A stretch of DNA of 64,000 nt from Pectobacterium carotovorum (GCF_900129615.1 NZ_FQWI01000001.1:558001-622000), one strand, 5' to 3'. Shown: positions 25,591 through 35,051, counted from the stretch's first letter. Numbers and translations: made by a program. Notes: generated by a model from the sequence alone, not told the origin.

Positions 25591-25862
25591 ATACCCGTCA
25601 TACTTCAAGTTGCATGTGCGTTGGCTGCGCTACTCGGTACACTTGCGTGTGCCTCACCCCGTTGGGGCCGCTGCAAGCAGCGTTCAAACCTGCCTCTGGC
25701 TGGTTTGTCACTCACCCGAATCACTTACTTATGTAAGCTCATCGGGATTCCTTCTCTTGCCGCGTTATTCGGCCTTATGGCCTCACCCCTTGGGGGTCAG
25801 CGCAAGCGCTGTTCAAAAACGCCTTGCCGTTTTTGTCCTGAAACTCGAATTATTTAGGGTAT
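25591..25862. mobile_element. MITE-like non-autonomous element with imperfect terminal inverted repeats
   Basis: It begins ATACCCGTCATACTTCAAG and ends in the inverse of ATACCCTAAATAATTCGAG (16 of 21 bases agree). Inside are two related 55-60-nt units, at about 25651-25710 and 25783-25838, each with GCCTCACCCC, a GCTG/CAGC or GCGC hairpin, GTTCAAA and a final TTTGTC. There is no coding capacity. One end alone recurs at 46808-46834. Confidence 0.65.
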
Positions 25863-25892
25863 ATGATTTAAAATTTCTGATTAAAGAATCAG

Positions 25893-27005
25893 TTAAAACA
25901 AAAAGGTTTCCTGTCCGTAGCAATATTTTTCGTACAGTTCAGGGTTAATATCGAAGCCGATTCCCGGTTTATTTGGCACAGCAACACAACTGTCTTTGTC
26001 TAGTTCGACAAACGGCAGCATGAAGTCTTCATGCCAGTAGCGGGAAGATGGCGGAATATCGTGCGCGTAGATAAAGTTCGGTAGCGTAGACACCGCAATG
26101 TTGTGCGCTTTGCCGACCGCCGTATCCAGCATACCGCCGCACCACACCGGAATATTGTGGGCCTGGCAGTAATCATGAATCAGCTTAGTTTCGGTAATGC
26201 CGCCCACGCGCGCGACTTTAATATTGATGATTTTGGCGCTGCCCAGCTCGATCGCTTTACGCGCATCTTCTACCGACGCAATACTTTCATCCAGACAGAT
26301 CGGCGTATTCACCGCTGCCTGAAGTTTGCGGTGGTCGATAATATCGTCATGCGCTAGCGGCTGTTCGATCATCAGCAGATTGAATTTATCAATGCGCTTA
26401 AAGAAATCGATATCGTCCAGCGTATAGGCGGAATTAGCATCCACCATCAGCGTGATATCACCAAACGTCTGACGCAGTGCCGCAATATAGTCGTAATCTT
26501 TTCCCGGCTTGATCTTTATTTTGATGCGCTTGTAGCCTTCGTTCAGGAAATTATCGACCACGCTGACCAATTGATCCGGCGTGTCCTGAATACCAATACT
26601 CACACCCGCTTCAACGTTATTCCGCACGCCGCCCAGTAATTGATGTAACGGTACGCCTTTTATCTTCGCGTAAGCATCCCAAATACCGCCTTCGATTGCC
26701 GCTTTAGCGCAGTTATTACGTTTTACCGGGGCGAAAATATCGCGCACCTGCGAAGGATGCTCAATATCCCCAACCTGCTTAATCATCGGGATCAGGAAGT
26801 CACGCATAATATGCCAGGCGGTGACGTTGGTCTCTTCGTTATAAAACGGCAGCGAAATGGCCGAGCAATCGCCGTAACCAATGTGTCCGCCAGCGTGCAC
26901 TTCCGCGATGGAAAAGTGTTTTTCCGTCTGTGTCGCAAAGCTGGTGGTAAATGGCGTTTTCAGCGCCATTTTCATTTTTCTTAATACAATTTTGTCTATT
27001 TTCAT
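25893..27005 (-). CDS. Enolase-superfamily enzyme, N-acyl(succinyl)amino acid racemase/o-succinylbenzoate synthase type
   Basis: 370 aa. Catalytic residues fall at the positions usual for N-succinylamino acid racemases: K162-x-K164 (RIKIKIKPG), metal ligands D189 (MVDAN), E214 (IEQPL) and D239 (CLDES), and K263 (NIKVARVGG). Such enzymes invert the alpha carbon of N-acyl amino acids; some also make o-succinylbenzoate. A menaquinone role is unlikely because no men genes are near. Neighbours metQ, metI, metN and an M20 deacylase suggest conversion of imported N-acyl-D-amino acids to L-forms. GGAGAGATGTC precedes the ATG. Confidence 0.85.
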   Translation of the reverse strand: MKIDKIVLRKMKMALKTPFTTSFATQTEKHFSIAEVHAGGHIGYGDCSAISLPFYNEETNVTAWHIMRDFLIPMIKQVGDIEHPSQVRDIFAPVKRNNCAKAAIEGGIWDAYAKIKGVPLHQLLGGVRNNVEAGVSIGIQDTPDQLVSVVDNFLNEGYKRIKIKIKPGKDYDYIAALRQTFGDITLMVDANSAYTLDDIDFFKRIDKFNLLMIEQPLAHDDIIDHRKLQAAVNTPICLDESIASVEDARKAIELGSAKIINIKVARVGGITETKLIHDYCQAHNIPVWCGGMLDTAVGKAHNIAVSTLPNFIYAHDIPPSSRYWHEDFMLPFVELDKDSCVAVPNKPGIGFDINPELYEKYCYGQETFLF

Positions 27006-27046
27006 GACATCTCTCCGCTGCCCTGAATACCCTATTCTGCCGTGGT

Positions 27047-27706
27047 TTAGCGGCGTTCGCGCTTATTCGCACGGCGCGATAGCATATCACCCAGCGTTTG
27101 CACGACCTGCACCAGCACCACCAGCGCAATTACCGTCACCACCATTACTTCGGTTTCATAGCGGTAATAGCCGAAGCGGATCGCCAGATCGCCGACACCG
27201 CCGCCGCCAACAATTCCGGCCATCGCCGAGTAGCCAATCAGGCTGACCAGCGTAATCGTCAGGCCGCGTAGCAATCCTGCCAACGCTTCCGGTAACAGCA
27301 CGGTCGCAATGATGCGCGTTGGGCTAGCGCCAAAAGCTTCAGCCGCTTCCACAATGCCCGGATCGACTTCACGCAGCGCGGAATCCACCAGACGAGCATA
27401 AAAGGCAATCGCCGCGACCGACATCGGCACCGCCGCCGCAACCGGCCCTATCGTGTTCCCCAGCAGCAGTTGCGTTAATGGCAACAGCAGCACCAGCAGG
27501 ATCACAAACGGGATCGAGCGGATGATATTCACCAGAATGGTTGAGATCAGATAGATAAAACGGTTCTGCCAGAACAAATGACGATCGGTCACATAAATCG
27601 CGATACCTAATGGCAGGCCGAATATCACCGCACAGAGCGTTGAAATACACACCATCGTGAAGGTTTCACCGAAAGCGAAAACTAATTCACCCCATAACTC
27701 AGCCAT
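27047..27706 (-). CDS. metI: MetI-type ABC transporter permease
   Basis: 219 aa from MAELWGELVF, whose ATG overlaps the metN stop by 8 nt. It has five membrane helices and the permease loop EAAEAFGASPTRIIATVLLPEALAG that contacts the ATPase. It is the membrane part of a MetNIQ importer and lies 41 nt before the racemase gene. The longer open frame (MLIFDRIPLG) lies inside metN and is not used. Confidence 0.92.
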   Translation of the reverse strand: MAELWGELVFAFGETFTMVCISTLCAVIFGLPLGIAIYVTDRHLFWQNRFIYLISTILVNIIRSIPFVILLVLLLPLTQLLLGNTIGPVAAAVPMSVAAIAFYARLVDSALREVDPGIVEAAEAFGASPTRIIATVLLPEALAGLLRGLTITLVSLIGYSAMAGIVGGGGVGDLAIRFGYYRYETEVMVVTVIALVVLVQVVQTLGDMLSRRANKRERR

Positions 27707-28733
27707 TGATGACCTCCACCCCAAAGGTATTCTGTCGAATATAAGCAATAGCCGCGGTTAAATTATCCGCCGCCGGATCGTCACGGTATGAAATCTGAGC
27801 GATAATATGCCCCAGCGCGCGATCGTTAATGTATTCAATATTGCCGTGCAGAATATTGACCGAGACCTGAAACTGCTGCGCCACGTCGGATAATATCGGT
27901 TGTTCTACCGAATCATCGGCGAAAAGTATTTTCAGCAAGACGCCTTTATTATTCAGCTTAAAGCGTTCAGGTAATTCGACCGGACTGGTATGGCTAACCA
28001 GCTGTTTGGTGTAGGCGTGCTGCGGTGAAGAGAAGATCGTAAAGACGTCGCCCTCTTCCACAATATTTCCACCCGTCATCACCGCCATGCGCTGACAAAT
28101 ACTTTTAATCACGCTCATTTCGTGGGAAATAAGTACGATCGTAATACCTAACCGGACATTGATGCTTTTCAATAGCGCCAGAATAGACGCCGACGTTTCC
28201 AAATCCAGCGCCGAGGTGGGTTCATCACACAGCAGCACTTCGGGATGGTTGGCAATGGCGCGAGCGATGCCCACACGCTGTTTTTGTCCACCACTCAACT
28301 GCGCTGGATAAGACGTTCCTTTATCCTGCAACCCGACCAGCGCCAAGATTTCCGGCACGCGTGTTGCAATCTCTTCCTTACTCTTTCCCGCCGCACGCAG
28401 GCTGAATGCCACGTTGTCATACACATTGCGGGTATGCATCAGATTAAAATGCTGGAAAATCATTCCGATACGCTGCCGATGCTGACGCAGTTCACGGCCG
28501 GACGCATCGCTAATCAGCGTATCACCCAGAAATACACGCCCTTCGGTGGGGCGCTGCAATAAATTGATCGTCCGCAGCAGCGTACTCTTTCCCGCGCCGC
28601 TGGTGCCGACAATCCCAAAAACTTCACCCTGTTGAATGGTCAGGTTGACGTTGTTTACCGCCCTGGACTGTGCTGCTTTACCGGCGGGAAAATCAACGCT
28701 CACGTTTTCTAACCGAATCATTACCTGACTCAC
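27699..28733 (-). CDS. metN: MetN-type ABC transporter ATPase
   Basis: 344 aa. Walker A GTSGAGKSTLL, Q loop, signature LSGGQKQRVGIARA, Walker B VLLCDEPTSALD, H-loop LISHEM. After residue 245 a C-terminal NIL (ACT-like) domain (PILSDVAQQFQVSVNILHGNIEYI), which in MetN binds the substrate and shuts the transporter. It is the first gene of the metN-metI-racemase-metQ unit. I see no MetJ box (AGACGTCT repeats) upstream, unlike the methionine-repressed metNIQ of E. coli. Confidence 0.93.
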   Translation of the reverse strand: MSQVMIRLENVSVDFPAGKAAQSRAVNNVNLTIQQGEVFGIVGTSGAGKSTLLRTINLLQRPTEGRVFLGDTLISDASGRELRQHRQRIGMIFQHFNLMHTRNVYDNVAFSLRAAGKSKEEIATRVPEILALVGLQDKGTSYPAQLSGGQKQRVGIARAIANHPEVLLCDEPTSALDLETSASILALLKSINVRLGITIVLISHEMSVIKSICQRMAVMTGGNIVEEGDVFTIFSSPQHAYTKQLVSHTSPVELPERFKLNNKGVLLKILFADDSVEQPILSDVAQQFQVSVNILHGNIEYINDRALGHIIAQISYRDDPAADNLTAAIAYIRQNTFGVEVING

Positions 28734-29314
28734 TCCTGCTGTTACTGACTATTTTATCGGCATACACAAACGTATACCTGTTTGATGTAGGGAAACCATT
28801 GTTCTTGAGAAACCATTGTTCGTAGGTAAAGCTGTTCGTGGGTAAAATCATTTCGCATTAGTTGACGTTGAACCTATCCCACAGGACTGTTTCACTTGCC
28901 ACTTTGAACAGGGGTAGGCTCGCCATCGCCTTTTTGCGTTGAGGAATAACCGGGCTATTGATGTCTGCCATTTTTGTTATAATTAGATTAATTACTTATA
29001 AATCAATAAAATATTGAAAAATAATCGTCTGTTTAAAGTAGAGAGAAATGAGCTTTGCGTCAATGATAAAAAAAGCAAATCACCTTTCCATTTTTTAGAA
29101 ACTTTTTTATGCCTTTTTCTTCTATATAAGCAACTAGATAAGCTGCTGTTGCCCCCGGTTACCGCGTGAGGTTCACCGCGTCACCAAACATAACAAATCA
29201 TAATAATGCGTTGATAAGCATCTCAAAATATATCCTGAAACATAACCGTCACAATCAGCACCTAGCCTGATCCCGCACCGACAAGCATTTATCCTCCCAA
29301 TTAAGGATGCCACC
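28734..29314. other. 581-nt intergenic region between metN and the PAP2 phosphatase
   Basis: It contains a degenerate 17-nt tandem array (28792-28858) near the metN promoter, an AT-rich stretch (28975-29110) and the phosphatase leader. No gene or RNA was recognised. Confidence 0.5.
28792..28858. repeat. Degenerate 17-nt tandem array upstream of metN
   Basis: Units gaaaccattgttcttga (28792) and gaaaccattgttcgtag (28809) share 13 consecutive bases. Two weaker units follow (gtaaagctgttcgtggg, gtaaaatcatttcgcat). It starts 59 nt before the metN ATG. Confidence 0.6.
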
Positions 29315-30646
29315 ATGCGTTATCGCTCTATGCTGTTCCCGGCGACGGCAACCAACGTGTTACCCGCGCTCAAACTGCTGCCTGTTTTCAGTCTTTTCCT
29401 GTTGCCGTTTTCTGGGTTTGCCGCAGCGCCGGAGCCGGATAGCGCGAGTCTCCGCACCATTATCGATTCCACTACGCAGGCCAGTAGCAGCCCTCGCGTT
29501 GTTGAACTGGAACAATCCATTCAGGCTGCGCTGCGCAAGGCGATCCAGGGCGATGCACCGAAACTGACCCGCTCGCAGCTAGAGCAGGCGAAACAGACGT
29601 CGCTGATGGCAGATACCGAGTGGTTAAACGCCAGCGGTTATGACTTTGCGGTGAAGGCCAACCAGCAGGCTGGCATTGCTTTGCTGGATTCCTTCTCACA
29701 TCTTTCTACCGATGTGTTGCAGCAAAATATGGCTATCGTGACGCGCATTAATCGCGACGCGACCAAGGGGCAACGCGAACAGGCACTGGTAGATGCCGAG
29801 AGTCAGGGATATCTCTACTATCTGGCCGATGCACTGGGCCCAAAGCTCGGTCATGCGTTTATCAGCGCTTATAATCGCGGTGAACTGCGCAAAGCAGCAG
29901 CCTTAATCAAGGCTTCTGAAGTCAGTACGTCCGCCGCTAAACAGCATTTCGACTACCCTCGACCTTTCCTACAGCCGAATAACACCATTCATCTGGTGCC
30001 GGATACCGCCGTGATTGGCGATAACAAGCCCTACACCGCTTCCGGCGGCGCGTTTCCGAGCGGGCATACCAATACTGGCTACACCGATGCGCTGCTGTTA
30101 GCGGAAATGATCCCCGAGCGCTTCGTCCCGCTGATCGATCGCGGCGCACGCTATGGCTATTCGCGCATCGTGCTGGGCGTTCATTATCCATTAGACGTGA
30201 TCGGTTCGCGGATGATCGCCGAACGCAATGTGGCGCACTACCTCAACGATCCACAGTATCGTCGGCTGTTTGAACAGGCAAAGACGGAGTTGCGCAGCGC
30301 GTTAGAGAAAGCCTGTGGCACAACGCTGAGTGCCTGCGCCCAGAATGCGCCACAGGACGACCCTTACGCCGCGCCAGAAATGAAGACGTTTTACCGCTAC
30401 ACGATGACGTACGGTCTGCCAGCCCAACCTGGCGCGACCTCTCCGGTTAGCGTTCCCGAAGGTGCAGAAGTCCTGCTCGACCCCGTGCTTCCGCATCTCT
30501 CCGTTACCGAGCGCAGAAGCCTTATGGTGAAAACCGCGCTGGCTGACGGCTACCCGCTCTCCGGCGCACCGGGCGATAAAGGCCCGCAGAATTTCTGGCA
30601 GCGCCTCAATCTGCATGACGCCGTACAGTTAGCTCAGCACCAATAA
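29315..30646 (+). CDS. Secreted PAP2-superfamily acid phosphatase
   Basis: 443 aa with a signal segment ending near PFSGFAAA (about residues 20-38). The three phosphatase motifs are intact: KX6RP (KQHFDYPRP), PSGH (FPSGHTN) and SRX5HX3D (SRIVLGVHYPLD), so it belongs to the class A non-specific acid phosphatase/PAP2 family, acting in the periplasm or outside. Class A enzymes are near 250 aa, so this one carries extra N- and C-terminal parts; the C-terminal extension (about 330-443) may be an extra domain. AAGGATGCCACC precedes the ATG. It is monocistronic. Confidence 0.88.
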   Translation: MRYRSMLFPATATNVLPALKLLPVFSLFLLPFSGFAAAPEPDSASLRTIIDSTTQASSSPRVVELEQSIQAALRKAIQGDAPKLTRSQLEQAKQTSLMADTEWLNASGYDFAVKANQQAGIALLDSFSHLSTDVLQQNMAIVTRINRDATKGQREQALVDAESQGYLYYLADALGPKLGHAFISAYNRGELRKAAALIKASEVSTSAAKQHFDYPRPFLQPNNTIHLVPDTAVIGDNKPYTASGGAFPSGHTNTGYTDALLLAEMIPERFVPLIDRGARYGYSRIVLGVHYPLDVIGSRMIAERNVAHYLNDPQYRRLFEQAKTELRSALEKACGTTLSACAQNAPQDDPYAAPEMKTFYRYTMTYGLPAQPGATSPVSVPEGAEVLLDPVLPHLSVTERRSLMVKTALADGYPLSGAPGDKGPQNFWQRLNLHDAVQLAQHQ

Positions 30647-31067
30647 CGGCTCTCCTCTTCCCCCGCATTTTCCTGCGCAGGGAAGAGGAACGTCACAAGG
30701 TGATACTATTTAATAACGGAAAGTTAATAACGGGAATTTATTATCGCGTCATTATCCCATCGTGGTTTTGTTTCATTTTTTTAAAAATAAACGCCTCTGT
30801 TTTTTTAAAAATCGGCAATTATGGCGTTACCTTAAATATTATCTCCGTTAGTTAGCTGTAACGGTAACTTTCCGGACAGGATAATATTTTAATGACTATT
30901 TCCCAAGCAGCATAGAATGCCAATTGGTTTGTAAACCAATGTAAATCGACGCTGTCGCAAGTCCCCTGATGCCATTTTTTAATTTTAGTTAGTCTCAACA
31001 TAAATATTCTCTTTACTCCGTCGATATAGGAATACCGCTCCTTATCCGGGAGTAATTAGAGGTATTT
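30647..31067. other. 421-nt intergenic region with hairpin, then chemoreceptor leader
   Basis: A hairpin at 30654-30688 follows the phosphatase gene. The rest is AT-rich and leads to the MCP gene; an AGAGGTATTT ribosome-binding site lies just before 31068. No gene seen. Confidence 0.5.
30654..30688 (+). terminator. Possible terminator after the PAP2 phosphatase gene
   Basis: 9-bp perfect stem CCTCTTCCC/GGGAAGAGG with an inner CGCA/TGCG pairing, 8 nt after the stop. It lacks a T tract, so it may work with Rho or stabilise the mRNA end. Confidence 0.55.
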
Positions 31068-32594
31068 ATGAGCATTAAACTTAAATTAATTTCGGTTATG
31101 GTATTAATGGCATTATTGCTGTTGGTTGTCTCGCTTATCGGGCTGTTTGGCATGAACAATACCAACCAGTCGATGAAAACCCTGTACCAGGATAGGCTGA
31201 TCGCACTGGGGTATCTGGACAATATCACCAGACAGGTGAACAGCGTGATGTTTGAGATCGCCAGCGTTGACCTCTCACAGCCGAACGATGTTAAGACTGG
31301 GTTGGAGCACATCGCGGAAGCACAAAAAATTTATAATGTGCAATGGGATTTATACAGCAAAACGTATTTAACGGGCGACGAAAAAATATTAGAAGAAAAG
31401 TTTGCAGTATTATACAAGCAATACAACGAGAAAGTCTTTATTCCTGCCATTAGTGCAATACAGAAGAATGATAAAGACGCATTAGAATATATTATCAATC
31501 ACACATTAAAAAGCGAATACGCACCGCTGCAAAAAACTGCCGACCAGTTGATTAAATTACAATCTGATGTAGGCCAGGAGCTCTATTCGGAATCACAGAG
31601 TAGTTTCAGTAATATATTATTTTCCGTAGTGATTACCCTTCTGGTGGGGATAGTTATCGTTGCCCTATCCGGCTGGCGGTTGATTCTATCGATTGCCGTA
31701 CCGATAAAAAATGCCGTGGATTTAGCCAGAAAAGTGGCAGATGGCGATTTGACGCATCGCATCGAAATTACGTCGAACGATGAAATGGGACAGTTGCAAA
31801 CCGCCCTGCGGGAAATGGTGCTGAACCTGACCGATATCGTCGAGCGTGTACACAGCAACGCCGACATTATTGCGACGGCATCCAGCCAGATCAACAGCGG
31901 CAATATCGATCTCTCCTCACGAACCGAGCAGCAGGCGAGTTCTCTGGAAGAAACCGCGGCATCAATGGAACAGATGACGTCCTCGGTCAAACAGAATGCC
32001 ACCCATGCCGCTCACGCCAGCCAGTTGGCAACCACCGCCTCACAACGCGCTGTCGACGGCGGCAAGATGATGGGTGATGTGACATCTGTGATGCAGCAGA
32101 TGGTGTCATCCGCAGAGAAAATCACCAATATTATCAGCGTGATCGACGGGATTGCGTTCCAGACCAACATCCTCGCGCTGAACGCCGCCGTGGAAGCCGC
32201 CCGAGCAGGAGAACAGGGCCGAGGCTTCGCTGTCGTCGCGGGTGAAGTGCGCACGCTGGCACAGCGCAGCGCCAGCGCGGCTAAAGAGATCAAAGAACTG
32301 ATCGGAACGTCCGTCGAACAGGCAAGCCGTGGCCACCATGCCGTCATCGACGCAGGCAGCACGATTCAAAGCGTGGTGGAGGATATCAAACGCGTGGCCT
32401 CGATCGTGACCGAAATCTCGACGGCCAGCAATGAACAAAGTCTGGGCATCGGGCAAATTAATACCGCGATTTCACAGATGGAAACGGTCACGCAGCAAAA
32501 CGCCGCGCTGGTGAACGAAGCCGCCGCGGCCGCCAGTTCGCTGTCCGAACGTGCGGGTGAACTCAGCCATGCCGTTGCGGCGTTCCGTATCTAA
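31068..32594 (+). CDS. Methyl-accepting chemotaxis protein
   Basis: 508 aa. Membrane helix about 7-30, periplasmic four-helix-bundle sensor about 35-185 (4HB type), second helix about 186-210, HAMP (about 211-265, VADGDLTHRIEITSNDEMGQLQTALREM), and a cytoplasmic signalling tip (GIAFQTNILALNAAVEAARAGEQGRGFAVVAGEVRTLAQRSA). It ends AGELSHAVAAFRI without an NWETF-type CheR-binding tail. The ligand is not evident. It stands alone between the phosphatase and amine catabolism genes; a link to amine or amino acid sensing is only suggested by position. Confidence 0.95.
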   Translation: MSIKLKLISVMVLMALLLLVVSLIGLFGMNNTNQSMKTLYQDRLIALGYLDNITRQVNSVMFEIASVDLSQPNDVKTGLEHIAEAQKIYNVQWDLYSKTYLTGDEKILEEKFAVLYKQYNEKVFIPAISAIQKNDKDALEYIINHTLKSEYAPLQKTADQLIKLQSDVGQELYSESQSSFSNILFSVVITLLVGIVIVALSGWRLILSIAVPIKNAVDLARKVADGDLTHRIEITSNDEMGQLQTALREMVLNLTDIVERVHSNADIIATASSQINSGNIDLSSRTEQQASSLEETAASMEQMTSSVKQNATHAAHASQLATTASQRAVDGGKMMGDVTSVMQQMVSSAEKITNIISVIDGIAFQTNILALNAAVEAARAGEQGRGFAVVAGEVRTLAQRSASAAKEIKELIGTSVEQASRGHHAVIDAGSTIQSVVEDIKRVASIVTEISTASNEQSLGIGQINTAISQMETVTQQNAALVNEAAAAASSLSERAGELSHAVAAFRI

Positions 32595-32631
32595 TCCCCT
32601 CGCCTTTTTCACAGCACCTGCGCGCGATTGA

Positions 32632-33930
32632 TTATTCCCACGTGCGGGTGTCGATGACCTTTAACACGTCGCTCAATGTGGTTAAAAACACATCGGCGTG
32701 CTCTTCCTGAAACACCAGCGGCGGGCGAATTTTCAGCACGTTTGCCGCTGCCCCCGTTGCGCTGATCAGCACGCCGCGCTGGCGCATGGCATTCACCACC
32801 TGCGACGCCGATTCACTTGCCGGCGCTTTACTTTCACGATCGCTGACCAGTTCTACGCCAATAAACAAACCGTAAGCCCGAATATCGCCAATCAGCGGGA
32901 AATCCTGCGCCAGTTGCTGTAGCCCTTGCCGCAGATAATCACCAACCCGCAGGGCATTTTGCTGCAACTGCTCTTCGCGAATCACCCGCAGCACCGCGTG
33001 CGCCGCCTGACAGGACACCGGATTGCCGCCGAACGTATTGAAATAGCGGACATCTCGCCCAAATGCATCGAACAGCTCGGAACGTCCAACCAATCCGGCG
33101 ATAGGATGCCCGTTGCCCATCGGTTTCCCTAAACTCACCAGATCCGGGACGATGCCGTGGCGCGCAAAGCCCCATAGCGATTCCCCCGTACGCCCAAATC
33201 CCGGCTGTACTTCATCCGCAATAAACAGCCCGCCCGCCTGACGGATCAGCGCCGCCGCCTGCGCCATTTCGCCTTCCGGCGCGCTGAACACGCCATCGCT
33301 GGAAAAAATCGTATCCACTAGCAGCGCGGCAGGATGAATCCCCTCCTGCTGCATCTGCGCCAACGCTTCACGAATGCTGGTAAGAAATGCGCCGGGCTGA
33401 CGATAGGTATCCGGTGCGTCGATCAGCTTCACGTGATTGCCACGCGCTACGCCATCCCCCAGCGACGGCGACAGCTCCGCCAGCGCACTGGTCACGCCAT
33501 GATACGCCCAGCGCGTCACCAGAATCCCCGTTCCTCCCGTGGCATGTCGGGCAATGCGCAACGCCAGATCGTTGGCTTCACTGCCGGTACAGGTCAGCAT
33601 CACGTTGTTCAACTCGGCAGGAAACTCGCTCAGCAGATCTTCTGCAAAATCGACAATCGCATGATGCAGATACCGCGTATGGGTATTGAGCTGTGCGCTC
33701 TGTCGCGCCATCGCTTCCACCACCGCGGGATGGCAATGCCCAACCGAAGCCACATTGTTATAGACATCCAGATAGCGCTTCCCCTGGTGATCGAACAGCC
33801 ACACGCCCTCGCCACGCGCAACGTGCAGCGGTTCGTTATAAAACAGGCGGTAACCGCTGCCCAATACCCGCTGACGGCGTGCCAGCAAATCTTCTGTCAT
33901 CGTCATTTCAGAATTGATTCTCTGATTCAT
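32632..33930 (-). CDS. Class III PLP aminotransferase-fold enzyme, amino-alcohol phosphate phospho-lyase type
   Basis: 432 aa from MNQRINSEMT, whose ATG overlaps the kinase stop (ATGA) with GGAG 8 nt upstream. Class III fold: TGSEANDLALR, RWAYHGVT, FIADEVQPGFGRTG, PLP lysine in LVSLGKPMGNGHP. It resembles the AGXT2L group, whose members act on phosphoethanolamine or 5-phosphohydroxylysine, eliminating phosphate and ammonia to give an aldehyde. The adjoining phosphotransferase gene supports a phospho-lyase over a plain transaminase. The substrate is unproven. Confidence 0.82.
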   Translation of the reverse strand: MNQRINSEMTMTEDLLARRQRVLGSGYRLFYNEPLHVARGEGVWLFDHQGKRYLDVYNNVASVGHCHPAVVEAMARQSAQLNTHTRYLHHAIVDFAEDLLSEFPAELNNVMLTCTGSEANDLALRIARHATGGTGILVTRWAYHGVTSALAELSPSLGDGVARGNHVKLIDAPDTYRQPGAFLTSIREALAQMQQEGIHPAALLVDTIFSSDGVFSAPEGEMAQAAALIRQAGGLFIADEVQPGFGRTGESLWGFARHGIVPDLVSLGKPMGNGHPIAGLVGRSELFDAFGRDVRYFNTFGGNPVSCQAAHAVLRVIREEQLQQNALRVGDYLRQGLQQLAQDFPLIGDIRAYGLFIGVELVSDRESKAPASESASQVVNAMRQRGVLISATGAAANVLKIRPPLVFQEEHADVFLTTLSDVLKVIDTRTWE

Positions 33931-35051
33931 CGTACGTTCTCCGGGCAAACCTGCTGTAGGCGAGTCACAAACAGCGCATGGGAATAGGTCGCGATGCGCT
34001 GCAAACTATGCCAACAGCGCGGCACATTGCGCAGCAGATACTCCCGATTGTCGGGGTAGCGCGATGCACGCCACTGCGCAATGGTCAGGGTGAGCGCCAT
34101 GCGGGTCGCTATCAAATCGGGTAGCAGTGCGATCTCCGCCGATGTCAGCGACCTGTGCTGGTGATACGCGGCAATAAACGGCACAACCTGTTCCAGCAGA
34201 TCCGCCCCATCGCCAATTTGATACGCCAGCGCCGTTGCCACTTCGCAGATTAATGGGGCAAAGACGGCGTCGCCAAAATCGATAATGCCGGTGACTCGCG
34301 TCGGCGACGTGCCATCGACCAGCACATTATGCGGATTCAGATCGTTATGAATGACCTGACGACGTAGCGTCGTCAATTCTGGCGCGACGTGGCTGTCATA
34401 GCGGTCAAAAACACGCTGAAGATGCTGATACTGCTGCGGTTCAGGAACGAAATCGAGATAAGGACGTACCTGTTCCGCGCGGCTGATATCCCACAGCAGC
34501 GAACGGTTCGCTGCCGGATGCGTAAAGCCGTGAAGCGCGTTGTCCAACTGCGCCAGCGAGCCTCCCAACTGCGGCATCAGTGTCGTTGAAGGCGAGGTCA
34601 GATATTGCGGCATACCCGCCAGATAGCTCACCAGACGCACGCGCAGCAGTACGCCATCAATCTCAACGCTCGTTTCCGACAGACCCGCCGTTGTCGGCCT
34701 GATGCGCGGGACGGGCAATTCGGGCGCCCGCTGAGCAAGGTGCAACAGCAGCGCGGTCTGAAAGTCGCTGACCTCGGCGGGTTCCGCCGCGTTGATGACT
34801 TTCAGCATGTAGCGTTCATCCGGTGTGACCGTCAGACAGAAATTTACATCTCGCTCGCCTTGGAGCAGCGCCATCTGCCCGGTCAATCCATATTCTTGCT
34901 GCGCGATAGCCAAGGCCTGCTGACAGGAAACCTGCGGGACGGCCTGCGTCATTAACTCATCGCCGTGCGGCGTAGCCTCGACAAAAACGGGCTGATTGGA
35001 CGCCAGACGTGGGAATGAAGGAAAAAGTGTGCTGAGTCGTCTGTCAGACAT
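33927..35051 (-). CDS. APH/choline-kinase-family phosphotransferase (hydroxylysine-kinase-like)
   Basis: 374 aa. Kinase core: N-lobe Lys in RYMLKVIN, catalytic loop VIHNDLNPHNVLVD, metal-binding DFG in IIDFGDAVF. It is closest in organisation to hydroxylysine/homoserine-type small-molecule kinases, often found beside or fused to AGXT2L-like phospho-lyases. It probably phosphorylates an amino alcohol that the next enzyme then breaks down. It overlaps the SDR gene by 8 nt and the lyase by 4 nt, so all three are co-translated. Residues 1-35 are a variable extension, and MTQAVPQVSC is an alternative start. Confidence 0.83.
   Translation of the reverse strand: MSDRRLSTLFPSFPRLASNQPVFVEATPHGDELMTQAVPQVSCQQALAIAQQEYGLTGQMALLQGERDVNFCLTVTPDERYMLKVINAAEPAEVSDFQTALLLHLAQRAPELPVPRIRPTTAGLSETSVEIDGVLLRVRLVSYLAGMPQYLTSPSTTLMPQLGGSLAQLDNALHGFTHPAANRSLLWDISRAEQVRPYLDFVPEPQQYQHLQRVFDRYDSHVAPELTTLRRQVIHNDLNPHNVLVDGTSPTRVTGIIDFGDAVFAPLICEVATALAYQIGDGADLLEQVVPFIAAYHQHRSLTSAEIALLPDLIATRMALTLTIAQWRASRYPDNREYLLRNVPRCWHSLQRIATYSHALFVTRLQQVCPENVR

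Larger units (their letters stand above)
25333..25892. other. 560-nt repeat-filled gap between metQ and the racemase gene
   Basis: It holds a family A palindromic repeat (25425-25489) and a 272-nt MITE-like element (25591-25862). No credible gene. The short open frames here have repeat-derived sequence only. Confidence 0.7.

Noticed and set aside
28734-28860. MetJ box upstream of metN
   Set aside because: No AGACGTCT-like tandem sites found; control by methionine repression is not supported by the sequence.
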